Source: Chryseobacterium sp. PMSZPI (GTDB lineage Bacteria > Bacteroidota > Bacteroidia > Flavobacteriales > Weeksellaceae). Taken from it: a stretch of 64,000 nucleotides of DNA. The position numbers were made by a program, and so were the translations under genes. The stretch lies in the NCBI RefSeq assembly GCF_002835665.1, contig NZ_PIZV01000034.1, positions 1-64,000 of the forward strand, in the 5' to 3' direction. Below the pieces are notes generated by a model. It did not search any database. It was not told the origin of the DNA and worked only from the letters and a program-made list of their open reading frames with translations. Of the stretch, positions 63,901 through 64,000 are shown piece by piece (the stretch's first letter is position 1; the number at the start of each line of letters is the position of its first letter).

Positions 63901-64000
63901 CCGGCAAGAAACTTCATTCCTGCCTTATTTTCTTTAGCAAGAACCACCGCTTGTTTTACTCCTGTGTATTCCTGAATTCTGGTTTCAATTTCACCTAATT
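24114..64000 (-). CDS. Giant multimodular non-ribosomal peptide synthetase (5' end beyond the window)
   Basis: The frame is open from the right edge to the TAA at 24114: at least 13,295 residues (roughly 1.5 MDa) without interruption. The true start lies outside. In order: the end of an adenylation (A) domain with its carrier (T), then ten modules. Domain totals visible are 10 condensation (C), 10 full plus 1 truncated A plus the partial one, 11 T, 4 epimerisation (E) and a final thioesterase (TE). C domains after an E domain are all of the D-accepting type (YLANSLQEGFVYHAL), the others of the LSFAQERLWFIE type, so the chain is self-consistent. The predicted product ends with about 11 residues, with D residues 1, 4, 6 and 8 counting from the first full module. 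The TE, then a type II thioesterase and an exporter, mark the end of the assembly line. Confidence 0.97.
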   Translation of the reverse strand, partial: LGEIETRIQEYTGVKQAVVLAKENKAGMKFLAGYYVSDEVVAEDKLTAFLLETLPEYMIPAVYVQLEALPLTINGKLDRRALPEPEFTSIQKYTAPQTELQKKLCRIYGEILGLDTGEISIHDDFFRLGGNSIMAIKLISKIKNYLDLRIQVTSVFNHKTIASLASFLETEFQEENIHIEPVVVSSPEDQRLSFAQERLWFIEAYEGGSSAYNIPMVLTLSPDAKLEELQKSLETVIKRHEVLRSVIKTTAEGIGYQVVTEALPEFKKVDIKTEEELETAINSVANKVFRLEEELPVDITLFRLNDQYYLSVVVHHIAFDGWSVDIILNEIQAVYEALINKTAHQLPDLAVQYKDFALWQRNYLKGEVLDKQIKYWKGILEDFESLNLPLDFKRPAQISYEGAAIYFDLAPEVASGLRKISRDLGVSLYSVMLSGYYLMLSAYSGQKDIILGSPISNRHHAGLEDIVGFFVNTLALRENVNSGQNFKNFILQVSQSVAEAQSHQDLPFEKLVEELGVEQDMSRHPVFQVMFGVQSFGRETQKDAVFSLFEGEIDYQAAKFDLTTMIDDGEEKIKGMFNYSVSLFSKDTILKMKDTYVLLLEQIAAIGTENAANTTINDFQFLTHTEYKKVTEDWNDTVTEYPSNKTIHQLFEDQVIKTPDHIALVYQDIQLSYQELNEKSNRLAHYLIGKYNIQPDEIIPLCLERSENMLIAILGVLKSGGAYVPVDPSYPSDRIRHILEDTQARLVIGQESTVEKLKDQNAELISLDEVQHKAQLEIADSNNPATKTKSENLAYVIYTSGTTGLPKGVMVEHRGVVNLAKQHQSLVSGDSTYKNCLWYANYVFDAHVAELFPFITHGHSIYLLDKEKQTDIAALQNYINENNIRIATIPPVLLTKDYILPLEKLIVAGDITNPQLMALYQTEGVDIINAYGPTEGTVCATLHYYKEDNNSLNIGRPIGNMTSYVLDETLRPVPVGAIGELYIGGAGITRGYLNRPELTEERFIINPFQSLEDKENGKNGRLYKTGDLVRWLANGELEYLGRNDFQVKIRGYRIELGEIENTLVRYPGIRQTAVLAKENKAGLKYLAGYYVSDSEIDSHLLSEYVSESLPEYMVPAVFVHLEALPLTINGKLDRKQLPEPEFTGSKDYIAPQTEIQIKLCQIYGSVLGIDVETISIHDDFFRLGGDSIISIQLVGRIRQQLDVKISVKEVFTSRTAAALSLLIEEKKQNEQTQIATEQGLLTGEVSLLPVQEWFFSKKEQGYLADFNHWNQAFLVNVPELDKELLEESIQHLIERHDAFRLKFERGESGYTQTYGNTQNFPSLKYLDASVLNKEELSKILTEWQSGFDIEQGPLYQIGYINGYEDGSARLYFAFHHLIIDAVSWRIITEDIKNIYQSLEKGDREKVLSHTKGSSYRQWVNAVKDYRSEDTESRIKELLYWNTSAETTEAHNKVLDRFIIKDSYRSSLILNKETTEALIRNTHHVYQTQINDLLLSALSISLTKLTGEESHAVLLESHGREEVFPQLDITETVGWFTTMFPLLLKNGKGLAETIILTKESLRSVPHNGIGYGSLVGYTERALPKVSFNYLGQLDQETGEQNWFIAAEDAGSGIGKNNRDSHYISMNGAVVDGQLRFEIAGYLPEEQIKLLTEDFKANIETIVETLSQETQSYLTPSDVDHVVDFEQLTEIQKTAEIEGVYLANSLQEGFVYHALNQGEKDDAYRVQLLWDYNAVLDAESLKKAWSLTQAAYPSLRMRFDWNGEIVQVINKNGNVDWRYQDISDMTEDVQETFIKDSTAKDRFEGYDLSKGDLFRVYLFKRSKDQYTCLFSNHHAILDGWSIPVILNSIHTHYLNLTKGEKITVVPDQAYTDTQRYLRDHKETARGFWNTYMKSLEDQEDLSGLIKASQRHIDLGTYRHIQDHQQVKMTIDGDQYDLLKAFTKTHGLTVNAILQYLWHQQLRIYGGLSTTVVGTTVSGRSLPIDGIESSAGLYINTLPLIVSHEEGRVVDHIKEIQNRISDINTHSDINLAELHHDGRRIFSSLFVYENYPVPEGEDQNELGFVFRDAVEKLDYPLGIVAFERGSEVSLTLNYEGFLFDHEMMGQMIEGMQVSLGQILENENITSSGLHLLTQEKYKKITEDWNNTWHEFSSEKTIHELFENQVAQTPDHIAVVYKGIELSYRELNEKANRLAHYLIEKYDVQPDEMIPLCLNRSDDMLISILAVLKAGAGYVPMDPTHPADRIKHILNDTGARIVFAHADAALKIRTIDTQPVSLLVLDDLELKEEIKGYSCSNPFTHVTHSHLAYVIYTSGTTGLPKGVMQEHKNVIRLFKATDHGYNFTDKDVWTLFHSYVFDFSVLEIWGALLYGGKLLVPSSEQIKDLNLLFTLCLEQQITILCQTPTAFGQFIEVALEKEDQLNHLRYVILGGETLNPGILESWNERYHKNCSVINIYGPTETTVFVTYKKFHSDNKDNAFTRKNVLGQDVYILDAELNQVQFGSIGELYIGGPGIARGYLNQPELTAQRFINNPFQEAVSNKNGENERLYKTGDTARYLPNGSIEYINRNSSHTNFVISPTKPEEIENDVHSVSEYEFSADTENNYLTQKTIHHIFENQVIKTPDNIAVIYQANKLSYFELNEKANRLANYLIKTYGIKPDDLIPLCLNRSEQMLIAILAVMKAGAAYVPVDPSYPAKRIQHILKDTSALLVIAQETTKEAISQNAEKPLDIISLDNMSFISTLAGMSTDNPLTKGTEENLAYVIYTSGTTGMPKGVMIEHKGAVNLIHDLYPRYGLNSSDVILQFANYVFDASIEQILLAILNGNTLVFIDSQNLLLNEEEFIKTLTDHNVSYIHLTPSVLQSIDVTKVKSLRILNSGGEALSSDLHKKLKEGAFKLVNSYGPTETTVTSLVNTNSRVNNIGRPISNTSIYVLDAYHRPVPVGAIGELYIGGAGVARGYLNRSELTVERFQENPFQTKEQKEKGENGRIYKTGDLVRYLPSGELEYMGRNDFQVKIRGYRIELGEIENRLQEYPEVRQSVVLAKENKAGLKYLVGYYVSDSSIEAGLLTTFLSQTLPEYMVPVAFVHLSSLPLTINGKLDRRGLPEPEFTAGTDYTAPETELQKQLCQIYALVLGLEAANIGIHDDFFRLGGNSIMAIKLISKIKQVLGIRVEVAAIFSHKTIASLAEVLMDETHIEEQVAITSIKVNTPEEQRLSFAQERLWFIETYEGGSSAYNIPMTAILDQKTDISILQKAFEEVIKRHEVLRSIIKTTEDGIGYQVVTNSIPEWKVTEINTRKDLDEAINKCANKVFRLDTEIPVEINIFRFENRYYLSAVIHHIAFDGWSTDIFLKEIQTIYQAFLNNEHTEVLSDLPVQYKDYALWQRDYLSGHRLEKQISYWKDKLEDFQNLDLPTDFRRPSQISYEGENLYFSLDGEQSEKLRTLSKNLGISLYSVMLGGYYLMLSAYSGQDDIVVGSPIANRHHAGLEDIIGFFVNTLALRETLDTKQNLRDFLLQVSKSVTEAQSHQDLPFEKLVEELGVEQDTSRHPVFQVMFGLQNFGSDSSSQNNQDRLLYPFDGEIDYQVAKFDLTTMIDDGEDHIKGMFNYAKAIFSKETVGNMIRSYEFLLEQIAEGDGQKEMTLSELNLVPLEQNKKLTEEWNATYKAYPSEITIHQLFEDQVKKTPAQTALVYQNIRFSYQELNEKANQLAHYLIDNYALQPDDLVPICLERSENILIAILAILKSGAAYVPMDPSYPSDRIQHILQDTQAKLVIGQESTAGKLENTAVELLSIHEVSLQAKLEITSSENPVIQVNANHLAYVIYTSGTTGLPKGVMIEHSGVINLIESMIKAHRLQEYQEVGCYSNYVFDAFVYEAFPVLCNGNTLWLYSNELRTSVGELNQYVKENNIEVSFIPPVLLREVVENGTNLKLIFAGGESFPALDKNIDDIIFVNEYGPTEGTVCATLHYYKEDRNPLNIGGPIANTYAYVLDQQNRLVPIGAVGELYIGGAGIARGYLNRPELTEERFISNPFQTSDQKERGENSRLYKTGDLVRWLSNGELEYVGRNDFQVKIRGYRIELGEIENTLLGYSEIRQVAVLAKENKSGLKYLAAYYVSDEAIDSELLSEYLSASLPEYMVPGAFVHLTTLPVTINGKLDRKALPEPDFTGSKEYTAPETTLQKQLCQVYGEVLGLDADTISIHDDFFRLGGNSIMAIKLISKIKQTLQIQVEVAKIFNHKTIALLSTVLSDENHNNEQVTITPVKVNTPEEQSLSFAQERLWFIENYEGGTSAYNIPMAFLLDKNTDITTLCKALDAIVMRHEVLRSVIRMTDEGKGWQLVMNDIPAIHQYEVKTMQELEEKVSRVANKIFKLEEELPIDINIFRLEESHYLSVVIHHIAFDGWSTDIFLKELITIYNAIKQGQPHELAALKIQYKDFALWQRNYLTGERLEQQIGYWKNKLGGFQNLDLATDFKRPAQISYEGENIYFSLNEEQTQKLKNLSKDLGVSLYSILLGGYYLTLSAYSGQDDIIVGSPIANRHHAGLEEMIGFFVNTLALRETIDPNQQIKDFILQVAQSVTEAQSYQDLPFEKLVEELGVEKDTSRHPVFQVMFGLQSFGEDVSQSENENTLLYPFNGNIDYQVAKFDLTTMINDIGHSLQGMFNYAKSVFSKETVQNMLNTYLFLLGQIAEINDTESLAISELDLISEEQNEAVSKLWSCGIDYPSDTTIHQLFENQVERTPDHTAIVYQAVRLSYRELNERANRLANYLIKTYDIQPDDLIPLCLERSEEMLVAILAVLKSGGAYVPMDPSYPADRIKHILTDTGAKIVITQGGSELNVLEACGEETSMLILNDPELETVLENYSIENPVTSVASHHLAYVIYTSGTTGMPKGVLQEHCNVSRLFSATDHWYQFNDKDVWSLFHSYVFDFSVWEIWGALFYGGKLLVPSSEQTKDTNLFFSLCLEEGLTVLNQTPTAFYQFIDTALQREEQLSSLRYVIFGGEALNLASLKPWYERYHSAPTLINMYGITETTVHVTYKKLRAEDLDKASLIGENIPDQGMYILDKHLRAVPVGAVGELYVGGAGIARGYLNREELTAERFITNPFQTLEEKNQEINGILYKTGDLVRYLADGELEYIGRNDFQVKIRGYRIELGEIENRLQEYPEVKQAVVLAKENKAGLKYLVGYYVSEKANEVSDLTAFLSEVLPEYMVPVAFVHLTSLPLTINGKLDRRALPEPEFTGGREYTAPETELQEKLCQIYGEVLGLDASGIGIHDDFFRLGGDSIISIQLVSRIRQRLDIRVSVKDIFTTRSVLKLSELMESKAKEEQTQILTEQGQLTGSLSFLPIQEWFFNLVEEGYVGDLNHWNQSFLITVPELNPEVLKQSIKLLIEKHDAFRIYYPKENNTYTQQYGIEYIPEIKDLDISGMSSEEISNVFTEWQSHFDIVNGPLFQVGYAHGYQDGSARIFFALHHLIIDAVSWRIITEDLKNIYQNLETPMKYKISSFENTIGVPDDLNSSNKKYTEEKGNQPEAYVKGSSYRQWTEAVKGYLLDNPEARTKELAYWTHTAGNVAKNNDILAEVSSDGYHFANLSLEESYTEKLIREIHHVYHTQINDILLSALASALSDLTGTSGHAVLLEGHGREEVFNNLDITETVGWFTSMYPLLLQTGKDVKDTVILTKESLRSIPNNGIGYGSLVGYTKQALPKISFNYLGQLDQEESTGEKTWYISGENSGNSMGDKNRDSYIISVNGAIADGQLRFGISGYLSQNQVDLLTRKFEEYIKQIVDELTAEPKTWLTPSDTENIVGKDQLMYIQESGAVEGVYLANSLQEGFVYHALNQGDTDDAYRVQLVWDYLSEMNLEKLKEAWVYTQNQLPTLRLRFDWSEEIVQIIDKKGSLDWRYHDLSEMNKDQQEDFIAELTQKDRFEVYDLAKGSLFRIYLFKRSEQHYTCLFSNHHAILDGWSMPIFLTLIHEAYLKLIKNQELSPAPDEAYAEAQKYLQNHKDANADFWKDYMGLLEDREDISGWIKESKKQIDLSEYKQIVDHRSIKMSIVGEQYQQLKKFTTKNGFTINAVLQYLWHKQLAIYSGTQSTVVGTTVSGRSIPVDDIESSVGLYINTLPLIVSHTEGKVANIISEIQNRISELNTHSSVNLASLQHDGRRIFSSLFVYENYPAPKGDEDNELSFVFKGSVERLDYPLGIVAYEAGDEIWLNISYEGYLFEEAMIQQLISGMNTVLDQILENSEISSDQLSYLTQEEYKTVSKLWSSGVHYPSDTTIHQLFETQVERTPNHTAVVYQDIRLSYRELNERANRLANYLIKTYDIQPDDLIPLCLERSEEMLVAILAVLKSGGAYVPMDPSYPSDRIKHILTDTGAKIVITQGGSELNVLEACGEETSMLILNDPELKTVLENSSIENPVTSVASNHLAYVIYTSGTTGMPKGVLQEHRNVARLFSATDHWYQFNDKDVWSLFHSYVFDFSVWEIWGALFYGGKLLVPSSEQTKDTNLFFSLCLEEGLTVLNQTPTAFYQFIDTALQRDELLSSLRYVIFGGEALNLASLKPWYERYYSSPTLINMYGITETTVHVTYKKLSADDLDKASLIGENIPDQGMYILDKHLRAVPVGAVGELYVGGAGIARGYLNREELTAERFIRNPFQTLEEKNQGTNGILYKTGDLVRYLADGELEYIGRNDFQVKIRGYRIELGEIENRLQEYPEVKQAVVLAKENKGGLKYLVGYYVSEKANEVSDLTAFLSEVLPEYMVPAAFVHLTSLPLTINGKLDRRALPEPEFTGGKEYTAPETELQEKLCRIYGEVLGLDASGIGIHDDFFSLGGNSIMAIKLISSIKRTLDMQVGVAVIFGHKTVASLSEALNDQNNIDEQVTIIPVKVNSPEEQKLSFAQERLWFIETYEGGSSAYNIPMTVRLNEKTDLSVIGKALETIVIRHEVLRTIIRSTDEGKGYQLILDQVPAIHLHEVNTKEELDREINRVSNKIFRLDEELPIEISIFRLGDHHHLSVVIHHIAFDGWSTDIFLKEIQTIYNALIKGEEPQLPEVKVQYKDFALWQRDYLSGERLDRQVDYWKTKLDDFQTLNLPVDYKRPNQVSYDGETIHFVLSPKLAQGLRKTSKELGVSLYSVMLGGYYLMLSAYSGQNDIVVGSPIANRHHAGLEDMIGFFVNTLALRETIDAEQNLKDFILQIAQSVIEAQSHQDLPFEKLVEELGVEQDMSRHPVFQVMFGLQSFGRSADDTDLLFHPYEGDTDYDVAKFDLSTMIDDGEETIQGMFNYAKAIFARETVKNMIDSYLYLLEQAFGNDVNLETTKLSDLRLITEDAGEKIMKEWNATEVFYPSDTTIHKLFEKQVAKTPNQIAVVYQNVRLSYRELNERANRLANHLIETYGLQPDDIVPLCLNRSEQMLIAILAVLKSGAAYVPMDPSYPADRIEHILQDTAAKIILAEENTAERVKNTSVEIISLDTITVHAILETISSENPITEVKPENLAYVIYTSGTTGLPKGVMIEHKSVANLIEQEAKEFGLKSDSVHKNCLWYANYVFDAHVWELYPSITHGHSIYILEKDKQTDLIALQEYIHENNISIATIPPVLLTKDHILPLEIMVVAGDVTNPQVMKLYKEQGVDLINAYGPTESTVCATLHHYNEDGNPVNIGGAIGNMTVYVLDDYQRPVPVGAAGELYIGGAGIARGYLNRLELTEERFISNPFQTPEQNKKGENGRLYKTGDLVRWLPNGELEYIGRNDFQVKIRGYRIELGEIENTLLGYPGIRQVAVIAKENKSGIKYLAGYYVSDAMIDSVLLSEYLSETLPEYMVPGAFVHLTALPLTINGKLDKRALPEPDFTGNKEYSAPETALQKSLVEIYGEVLGINAESISIHDDFFRLGGDSIISIQLVGKIKQRLDLRLSVKEIFSSRTAAALAVLMEEKKSGAEIEILTEQGILTGEVPLLPVQEWFFSEKEKGYLADSNHWNQAFLINVPELDRSLLEKSIELLIEKHDAFRLYYPLENGNYSQYYGDQKTGVKINDLDASKVSQTELSEIFTTWQEQFDIEKGPLYNIGYITGYQDKTARIFFAFHHLIIDTVSWRIILEDLRNIYQTLEKGENYQIKKGSSYRQWVQAIKNYKSGDAESRNKELGYWNGITSQVDESNQTLEEISGTEYHHDILLLDQNTTEKLIRGSHHVYHTEINDLLLAALSSALTEFTGASRHAIVLEGHGREDVFTNLDITETVGWFTSMYPLLLTTGANASDTVILTKEALREIPDHGIGYGGLVGYTNHELPKIGFNYLGQLDQEDHSGEKTWSIAAEDTGLSIGKKNKDGHIISINGGVLKGQLRFSLSGYLTQQQVEQLAQSFKEQIIHVVEELSQNTRSFLTRSDIDYIIEDQQLLSVQESEEVDKIYLANSLQEGFVYHALNQGDTDDAYRVQLVWDYLSDMNVETLKEAWSYTQQQFPALRLRFDWNGEIIQIIDKKGSLDWRYQDLSTMNEEEQDELIREATQKDRFEVYDLSKGGLFRVYLFKRSDKHYTCLFSNHHAVLDGWSMPIILTSIHDIYLKLTKKQDLNILTDHAYIKTQEYLQQHKEGSRSFWTTYMNLLEDREDLSSLLKESQKHIDVGTYRRIKDHQVVKMTIIEEEYQQLKKFTAENGVTINAVLQYLWHSQLNVYGGVGTTVVGTTVSGRSLPVDDIESSAGLFINTLPLIVQHNEGKVMDVIADIQQRISELNTHSDVNLAELHQDARRIFSSLFVYENYPVPQGGDDNNELGFVFKDSVEKLDYPLGIMAFEQGESVTLKINYEGVLFEQHTMEQLIDGMKTVLAQILENWTITSDKFSHVSDNQLKLMEEWNAVESDYPSDKTIHQLFEEQVVKAPDAPALVYQDVVLSYRELNERSNRLANYLLKTYDLQPDSLVPLFLERSEHMLIAILAVLKAGAAYVPMDPSYPVERIEHILQDTGAQVVIGQENTIEKLQSLETSFLSLDNAVFQVIIGRISSENPVTKVRSSNLAYVIFTSGTTGMPKGVMIEHKNVMNLIQQEAKEFGLIHDFNLPFIQKNCLWYANYVFDAHIWELYPAITHGHRIYLLDAEKRIDLSALQQYIKENTISIATIPPVLLTSEFILPLEKLVVAGDVTNPQIMSLYKANGVDLINAYGPTETTVCATLHHYNEDENPVNIGGPIGNMTIYVLDQYQRPVPVGAVGELYVGGAGVARGYLNRPDLTEERFISNPFQTPEQKEKKENGRLYKTGDLVRMLRDGELEYIGRNDFQVKIRGYRIELGEIENTLQSYPNIRQVAVLAKENKSGLKYLAGYYVSEKNIDSILLSDYLADFLPEYMIPEVFVHMEALPLTINGKLDRRALPEPDFTGSKEYSAPQNELETKLCSIYGEILKLEATEISIHDDFFRLGGNSIMAIKLLSKIKQELNIQVNVATIFNHKTVSSLASILSDETHFEELVTIASIQVSSEEEQRLSFAQERLWFIESYEGGSSAYNIPITTILDENIQIELLQEALINVIRRHEVLRSIIRTNEKGVGYQLVTDIVPDFDIIDIASREELENVINKSVNIVFHLSEETPIKINIFRFENRYYLSIVIHHIAFDGWSTDVFLKEVAIIYNGLIGKETHELPELKIQYRDFALWQRNYLSGERLEQQINYWKNKFEDFENLNLTADFQRPAEISYEGENLYFHLMPEQAERLRELSKSMGVSMYSVFLSGYYLMLSMYSGQSDIVVGSPIANRHHSGLEDIIGLFVNTLALREQINPKQSIRDFIIQVSKSVTEAQSYQDLPFERLVDELGVEQDTSRHPVFQVMFGLQNIEAGNENNDEEILFYPFDGEIDYQAAKFDLTTMVDDDGRNIRIMFNYAKALFRKETIIRMAGSYQFLLEKIVQTDDTTQICDIPLISQEETFQILEAWNNTRQEYPENVTIHQLFEEQAARMPNHTALVYQDVELSYKELNEKANSLAHYLIENYAIQPDDLIPICLERSENILIAIFAVLKAGAAYVPMDPSYPSDRIKHILDDVSAKLILTQEDCVDKIKAVENIEIISLDDVNCKAKLEIVSSENPVTQVTSDNLSYVIYTSGTTGLPKGVMIEHKSVVNLIVTMINTHRLQQYNEVGCYSNYVFDAFVYEAFSVLCNGNTLWLYSNDLRTSVTELNEYIKENNIEVSFIPPVLLREVVHQGTSLKLIFAGGESFPVLDKNIENLTLINEYGPTEGTVCSTLHYYKEDKNPLNIGGPIRNMTVYVLDPYFRPVPIGAVGELYIGGAGIARGYLNRLELTEERFMSNPFQTNAQKERGENTRLYKTGDLVRWLPSGELEYVGRNDFQVKVRGYRIELGEIENTLLEYSGIRQVAVLAKENKSGLKYLVAYYVSDSAIDSELLTEHLSASLPEYMVPGVFVHLMNLPVTINGKLDRKALPEPDFTGNKEYSAPETPLQKQLCRIYGEVLGLNTETISIHDDFFKLGGDSIISIQLVGRIRQQLEIKISVKEVFSARTAAALSSLIEYKKYSSEAHILTEQGLLHGSVPFLPVQEWFFNQKESGYLKDFNHWNQAFLIHVPELNRDYLNTSIQYLLERHDAFRLYYPKTEEIYSQEYNKNVLIPKISYLDASDLTQEALSQKMTEWQSDFDIENGPLFRIGYINGYQDGSARIFFALHHLIIDAVSWRIITEDLKNIYQSVEKGDEESIRAQTKGSSYRQWVNAVRSYKSEDLELKEKEIAYWNSIAGIVDENNTVLGALAGTEYHHGHLILDKEMTGKLIRNTHHVYHTQINDLLLSALSSALTKISGNSHHAVLLEGHGREEVFHNLDITETVGWFTIMYPTVLETGKELKDTIILTKESLRNIPNNGMGYGSLIGYIGRDLPKISFNYLGQLDQEETGGEKSWFIAAEDSGSGMGRQNRDSHLISINGAVVDGQLRFGISGYLSDSQISTLSEGFKKYIIEIIDYLSAEERSYLTPSDIDHVVNYNQLLAIQESEEIEGVYLANSLQEGFVYHALSQGDKDDAYRVQLMWDYHTKMDIDKLQKSWKLTQDHYPSLRLRFDWNGEIVQVINREGSLDFRYKDISMMDEQAQETIINKIMYDDRFEVYDLSKGSLFRVYMFKRDEKHFSCLFSNHHAILDGWSMPVVLNAVHDAYLKLIKNQLPVLIKDNAYATTQKYLQGQKENSRDFWKKYMNLLEDQENLSSLIKENQKNTDLGTYRHIKDHHFVSLSVADDQYHLLKNFTKANGFTVNAVLQYLWHKQLSIYSGSVSTVVGTTVSGRNLPVDGIETSAGLYINTLPLIVSHKEGKVVDQIKEIQERISELNTYSDINLAELHHDGRRIFSSLFVYENYPVPKGGEDNELGFVFTDSVEKLDYPLGIMASEQGDKVTLKLNYEGVLFESQMIGQLMEGMMIVLDQILKDWEITSENILYVSENQLEAIEGWDILKFETLHKLFEEQVIRTPEATALVYQNVKLSYRELNERSNRLANYLIKTYNIQPDCLIPLCFERSEYMLIAILGVLKSGAAYVPVDPFYPSDRIKYILEDTRAKIVIAQEATLEKLQNIHTHLVSLDNVDFQEIIDEVPKDNPSTTVTSENLAYVIYTSGTTGMPKGVMVEHRNVVNVLDQVREAYGFSEGQKITAYTSYVFDVSVSEFFNTLLYGNELHLLDESIKKDADLISQYLLTNEIAYAYLPPVMLSVLPRVDYPLLKGLLYAGEPCDYETGKYWSEIKKLYNLYGPTEATIYATYKQVKAGDVHLIGRPVGNSTAYILDNYNRLLPVGAIGELYIGGAGIARGYLNLAKLTEERFITNPFQTQEQRTKGTNERLYKTGDLVRCLPDGNIEYIGRSDFQVKIRGYRIELGEIENKLSLFPEVKQSVVVAKENNTGMKYLVGYYVSDIELNGENLAGFLLETLPEYMIPAVFVHLQEMPLTINGKLDRRALPEPVYKSNREFVAIENELQKKLSHIYGEVLGIASEKISIHDDFFRLGGNSIMAIKLISKIKQELDVPVNVSMIFNHKTIASLAKALKDENNTEQVLITPMKIDSPEKQRLSFAQERLWFIDSYEGGSGAYNIPMTVLLDENTDISLLCTAFQAIIMRHEVLRTIIHTTEEGIGYQVVTDYVPEFGITDIETRAQLDVAINKCANKVFRLNEEIPVDIHIFRLEGLHYLSVVIHHIAFDGWSTDLLMNEVSTIYFALVNGNIPKLPELKIQYKDYALWQRNYLSGERLDHQIKYWKTKFDDYQSLNLPTDFHRPSEVSYEGETLTFNISGETREGLKDISKKLGVSLYSVMLSGYYLMLSAYSGQDDIVVGSPIANRHHAGLENIIGFFVNTLALREKIDSKQSIKDFILQVAGSVTEAQSYQDLPFEKLVEELEVEQDTSRHPVFQIMFGIQSSDHEESSGDEQTLFHPFHGEVDYQAAKFDLTTMINDYPGMMQMTFNYAISLFRKETIDRMANSYQFLLNQMVKLGISDAKIDGLVLLSEEENKQVIENWNATQKNYQSEMTIHELFERQVLQTPEKIALVYKDCRLSFKALNERANRLANYLIEAYKIQPDDLIPLLFERSEQMLIAIMAVLKAGAAYVPMDPSYPAERIKHILEDTNAKVVLTQKDSGDRIENAELLSLDNLAEMLETSSTDNPVTQVCSANLAYVIYTSGTTGLPKGVMIEHKGVINLIELMIKAHKLEEFNEVGCFSNYVFDAFVYEAFPVLCNGNTLWLYSNELRTSVAELNEYINENKIEVSFIPPVLLREVIDYGTSLKLIFAGGESFPALNKNIDDVILINEYGPTEGTVCATLHYYKEDYNSLNIGAPIANTTLYVLDNHQRPIPVGAIGELYIGGAGIARGYLNRADLTKECFVRNPFQTAEQKEKEINGRLYKTGDLVRWLPNGELEYISRNDLQVKIRGYRIELGEIENTLLRYEGIRQVAVLAKENKGGAKYLAGYYVSDPVIDPQLLSEFLKKSLPEYMIPDIFVHLDHLPLTINGKLNRKQLPEPKFTGVSEYVAPMNDLQKQLSEIYAEVLGLNPESISIHDDFFKLGGNSIMVIKLISRIRVLLDIQIKILDIFKERTISKLSVTLANTGKEYKTISTLGGITNNPNIFLIHPGNGGSEVYQSLAEQLKSDYDCYGVDSYNLYHEEKIDNLNKLASYYLDHINMIQEQTKQEEYILLGWSLGGNIALEIASELEKRGHRKITVYLLDTIFYANDQTLIDFLAFPTDEELSDRLNVPIGDSHFIATKKFMSAEFTIAKESVSNNLNLTKVILLKAMLNGDTFNESFNNNIKNSMYNNVDSIIENPELLSVYPIEATHQMMLEKEEQILEIINKTLVKD
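27966..31107 (-). other. NRPS module 9: C-A-T, unassigned substrate
   Basis: D-accepting C domain. The A pocket from FDVSVSE, AYLPP, LLYAGE, NLYGPTE and TIYA reads DVSYLALIYK. It is unlike the other A domains of this enzyme and has no code I can match. Confidence 0.82.
31108..35625 (-). other. NRPS module 8: C-A-T-E, D form of recurring substrate X
   Basis: The A pocket is the same as in modules 3 and 10 (FDAFVYE, SFIPP, LIFAGGE, NEYGPTE, GTVC). T has GGDSI, followed by an E domain from about 32470. Confidence 0.82.
35626..38822 (-). other. NRPS module 7: C-A-T, predicted phenylalanine
   Basis: D-accepting C domain (NHHAVLDG). The A pocket FDAHIWE gives the same code as module 6, DAWTVAAVCK. 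T has GGNSIM and no E follows, so an L-aromatic residue is expected. Confidence 0.83.
38823..43345 (-). other. NRPS module 6: C-A-T-E, predicted D-phenylalanine
   Basis: The A pocket from FDAHVWE, ATIPP, VVAGD, NAYGPTE and TVC gives DAWTVAAVCK, a phenylalanine-type code (tyrosine or tryptophan not excluded). T has GGDSI, and the E domain from about 40165 has HHLIIDTVSW. Confidence 0.83.
43346..46560 (-). other. NRPS module 5: C-A-T, predicted threonine
   Basis: The C domain is D-accepting, matching the E domain of module 4. The A code is again DFWNIGMVHK, and the A domain is almost identical to that of module 4 down to DNA. T has SLGGNSIM and no E follows, so L-threonine is expected. Confidence 0.88.
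43516..45210 (-). repeat. Near-identical A-domain DNA, copy in module 5
   Basis: Partner of 48171-49860. The shared unit is A domain plus linker up to the carrier's GIHDDFF, suggesting an A-domain-sized duplication or gene conversion. Confidence 0.8.
46561..51215 (-). other. NRPS module 4: C-A-T-E, predicted D-threonine
   Basis: The A domain code DFWNIGMVHK is the established threonine code (FDFSVWE, LNQTP, IFGGE, NMYGITE, TVHV). The following E domain (about 47990 to 46600) makes the D form, so D-allo-threonine is expected. This E domain has about 27 extra residues (47409-47533) before KGSSYRQW compared with the other three. Confidence 0.88.
48171..49860 (-). repeat. Near-identical A-domain DNA, copy in module 4
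   Basis: This stretch covers the threonine A domain and the start of the carrier. It matches 43516-45210 closely, with only scattered single-base differences in compared lines (for instance 49171-49320 against 44521-44680). The similarity drops in the C domains and at the carrier core. Confidence 0.8.
51216..54389 (-). other. NRPS module 3: C-A-T, recurring unassigned substrate X
   Basis: L-accepting C domain. The A pocket reads D-A-Y-F, (I/F), (A/G), E-V-C-K from FDAFVYE, SFIPP, LIFAGGE, NEYGPTE and GTVC. The 299/301 positions are uncertain by one residue in alignment. The same code recurs in modules 8 and 10. I know no secure assignment. Confidence 0.8.
54390..58929 (-). other. NRPS module 2: C-A(truncated)-A-T with tandem A domains
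   Basis: A D-accepting C domain (NHHAILDG) is followed by an A domain (57550 to about 56200) that keeps cores A1-A7 up to LYKTGD. It then loses A8, A9, A10 and any carrier, ending in INRNSSHTNF and a degenerate EEIEN. A second, complete A domain starts near 56190 and leads to the only T. The first A has pocket residues DFLCIGIVF, a decayed threonine type, and lacks the A10 lysine. The second reads DAEHNGSVTK; the acidic Glu at position 239 resembles lysine-type DAESIGSVCK, so a basic residue is the best guess. Confidence 0.85.
58930..63445 (-). other. NRPS module 1: C-A-T-E, predicted D-aromatic residue
   Basis: The C domain has HHIAFDG. The A domain starts near 62070, with its pocket at FDAHVAE (about 61460). 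The ten-residue code read by eye is DAATIAAVCK, one change from the phenylalanine-type DAWTIAAVCK and close to tyrosine-type DASTxAAVCK; an aromatic residue is likely. T carries GGDSI, typical before E. The E domain (from about 60275) has HHLIIDAVSW and NYLGQLD. Confidence 0.85.
63446..64000 (-). other. NRPS module 0 (partial): end of A domain and T
   Basis: Only the C-terminal subdomain of the A domain is inside, with the A10 lysine motif LTINGKLDR, then a carrier with LGGNSIM (near 63600). Substrate pocket residues are outside the window, so its amino acid cannot be predicted. There is no E domain. Confidence 0.9.

Noticed and set aside
24114-63947. The first GTG in the synthetase frame (63947) as its true start
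   Set aside because: It lies in the middle of an A-domain C-terminal subdomain, and the frame continues with matching sequence to the window edge; the gene is simply cut by the window.
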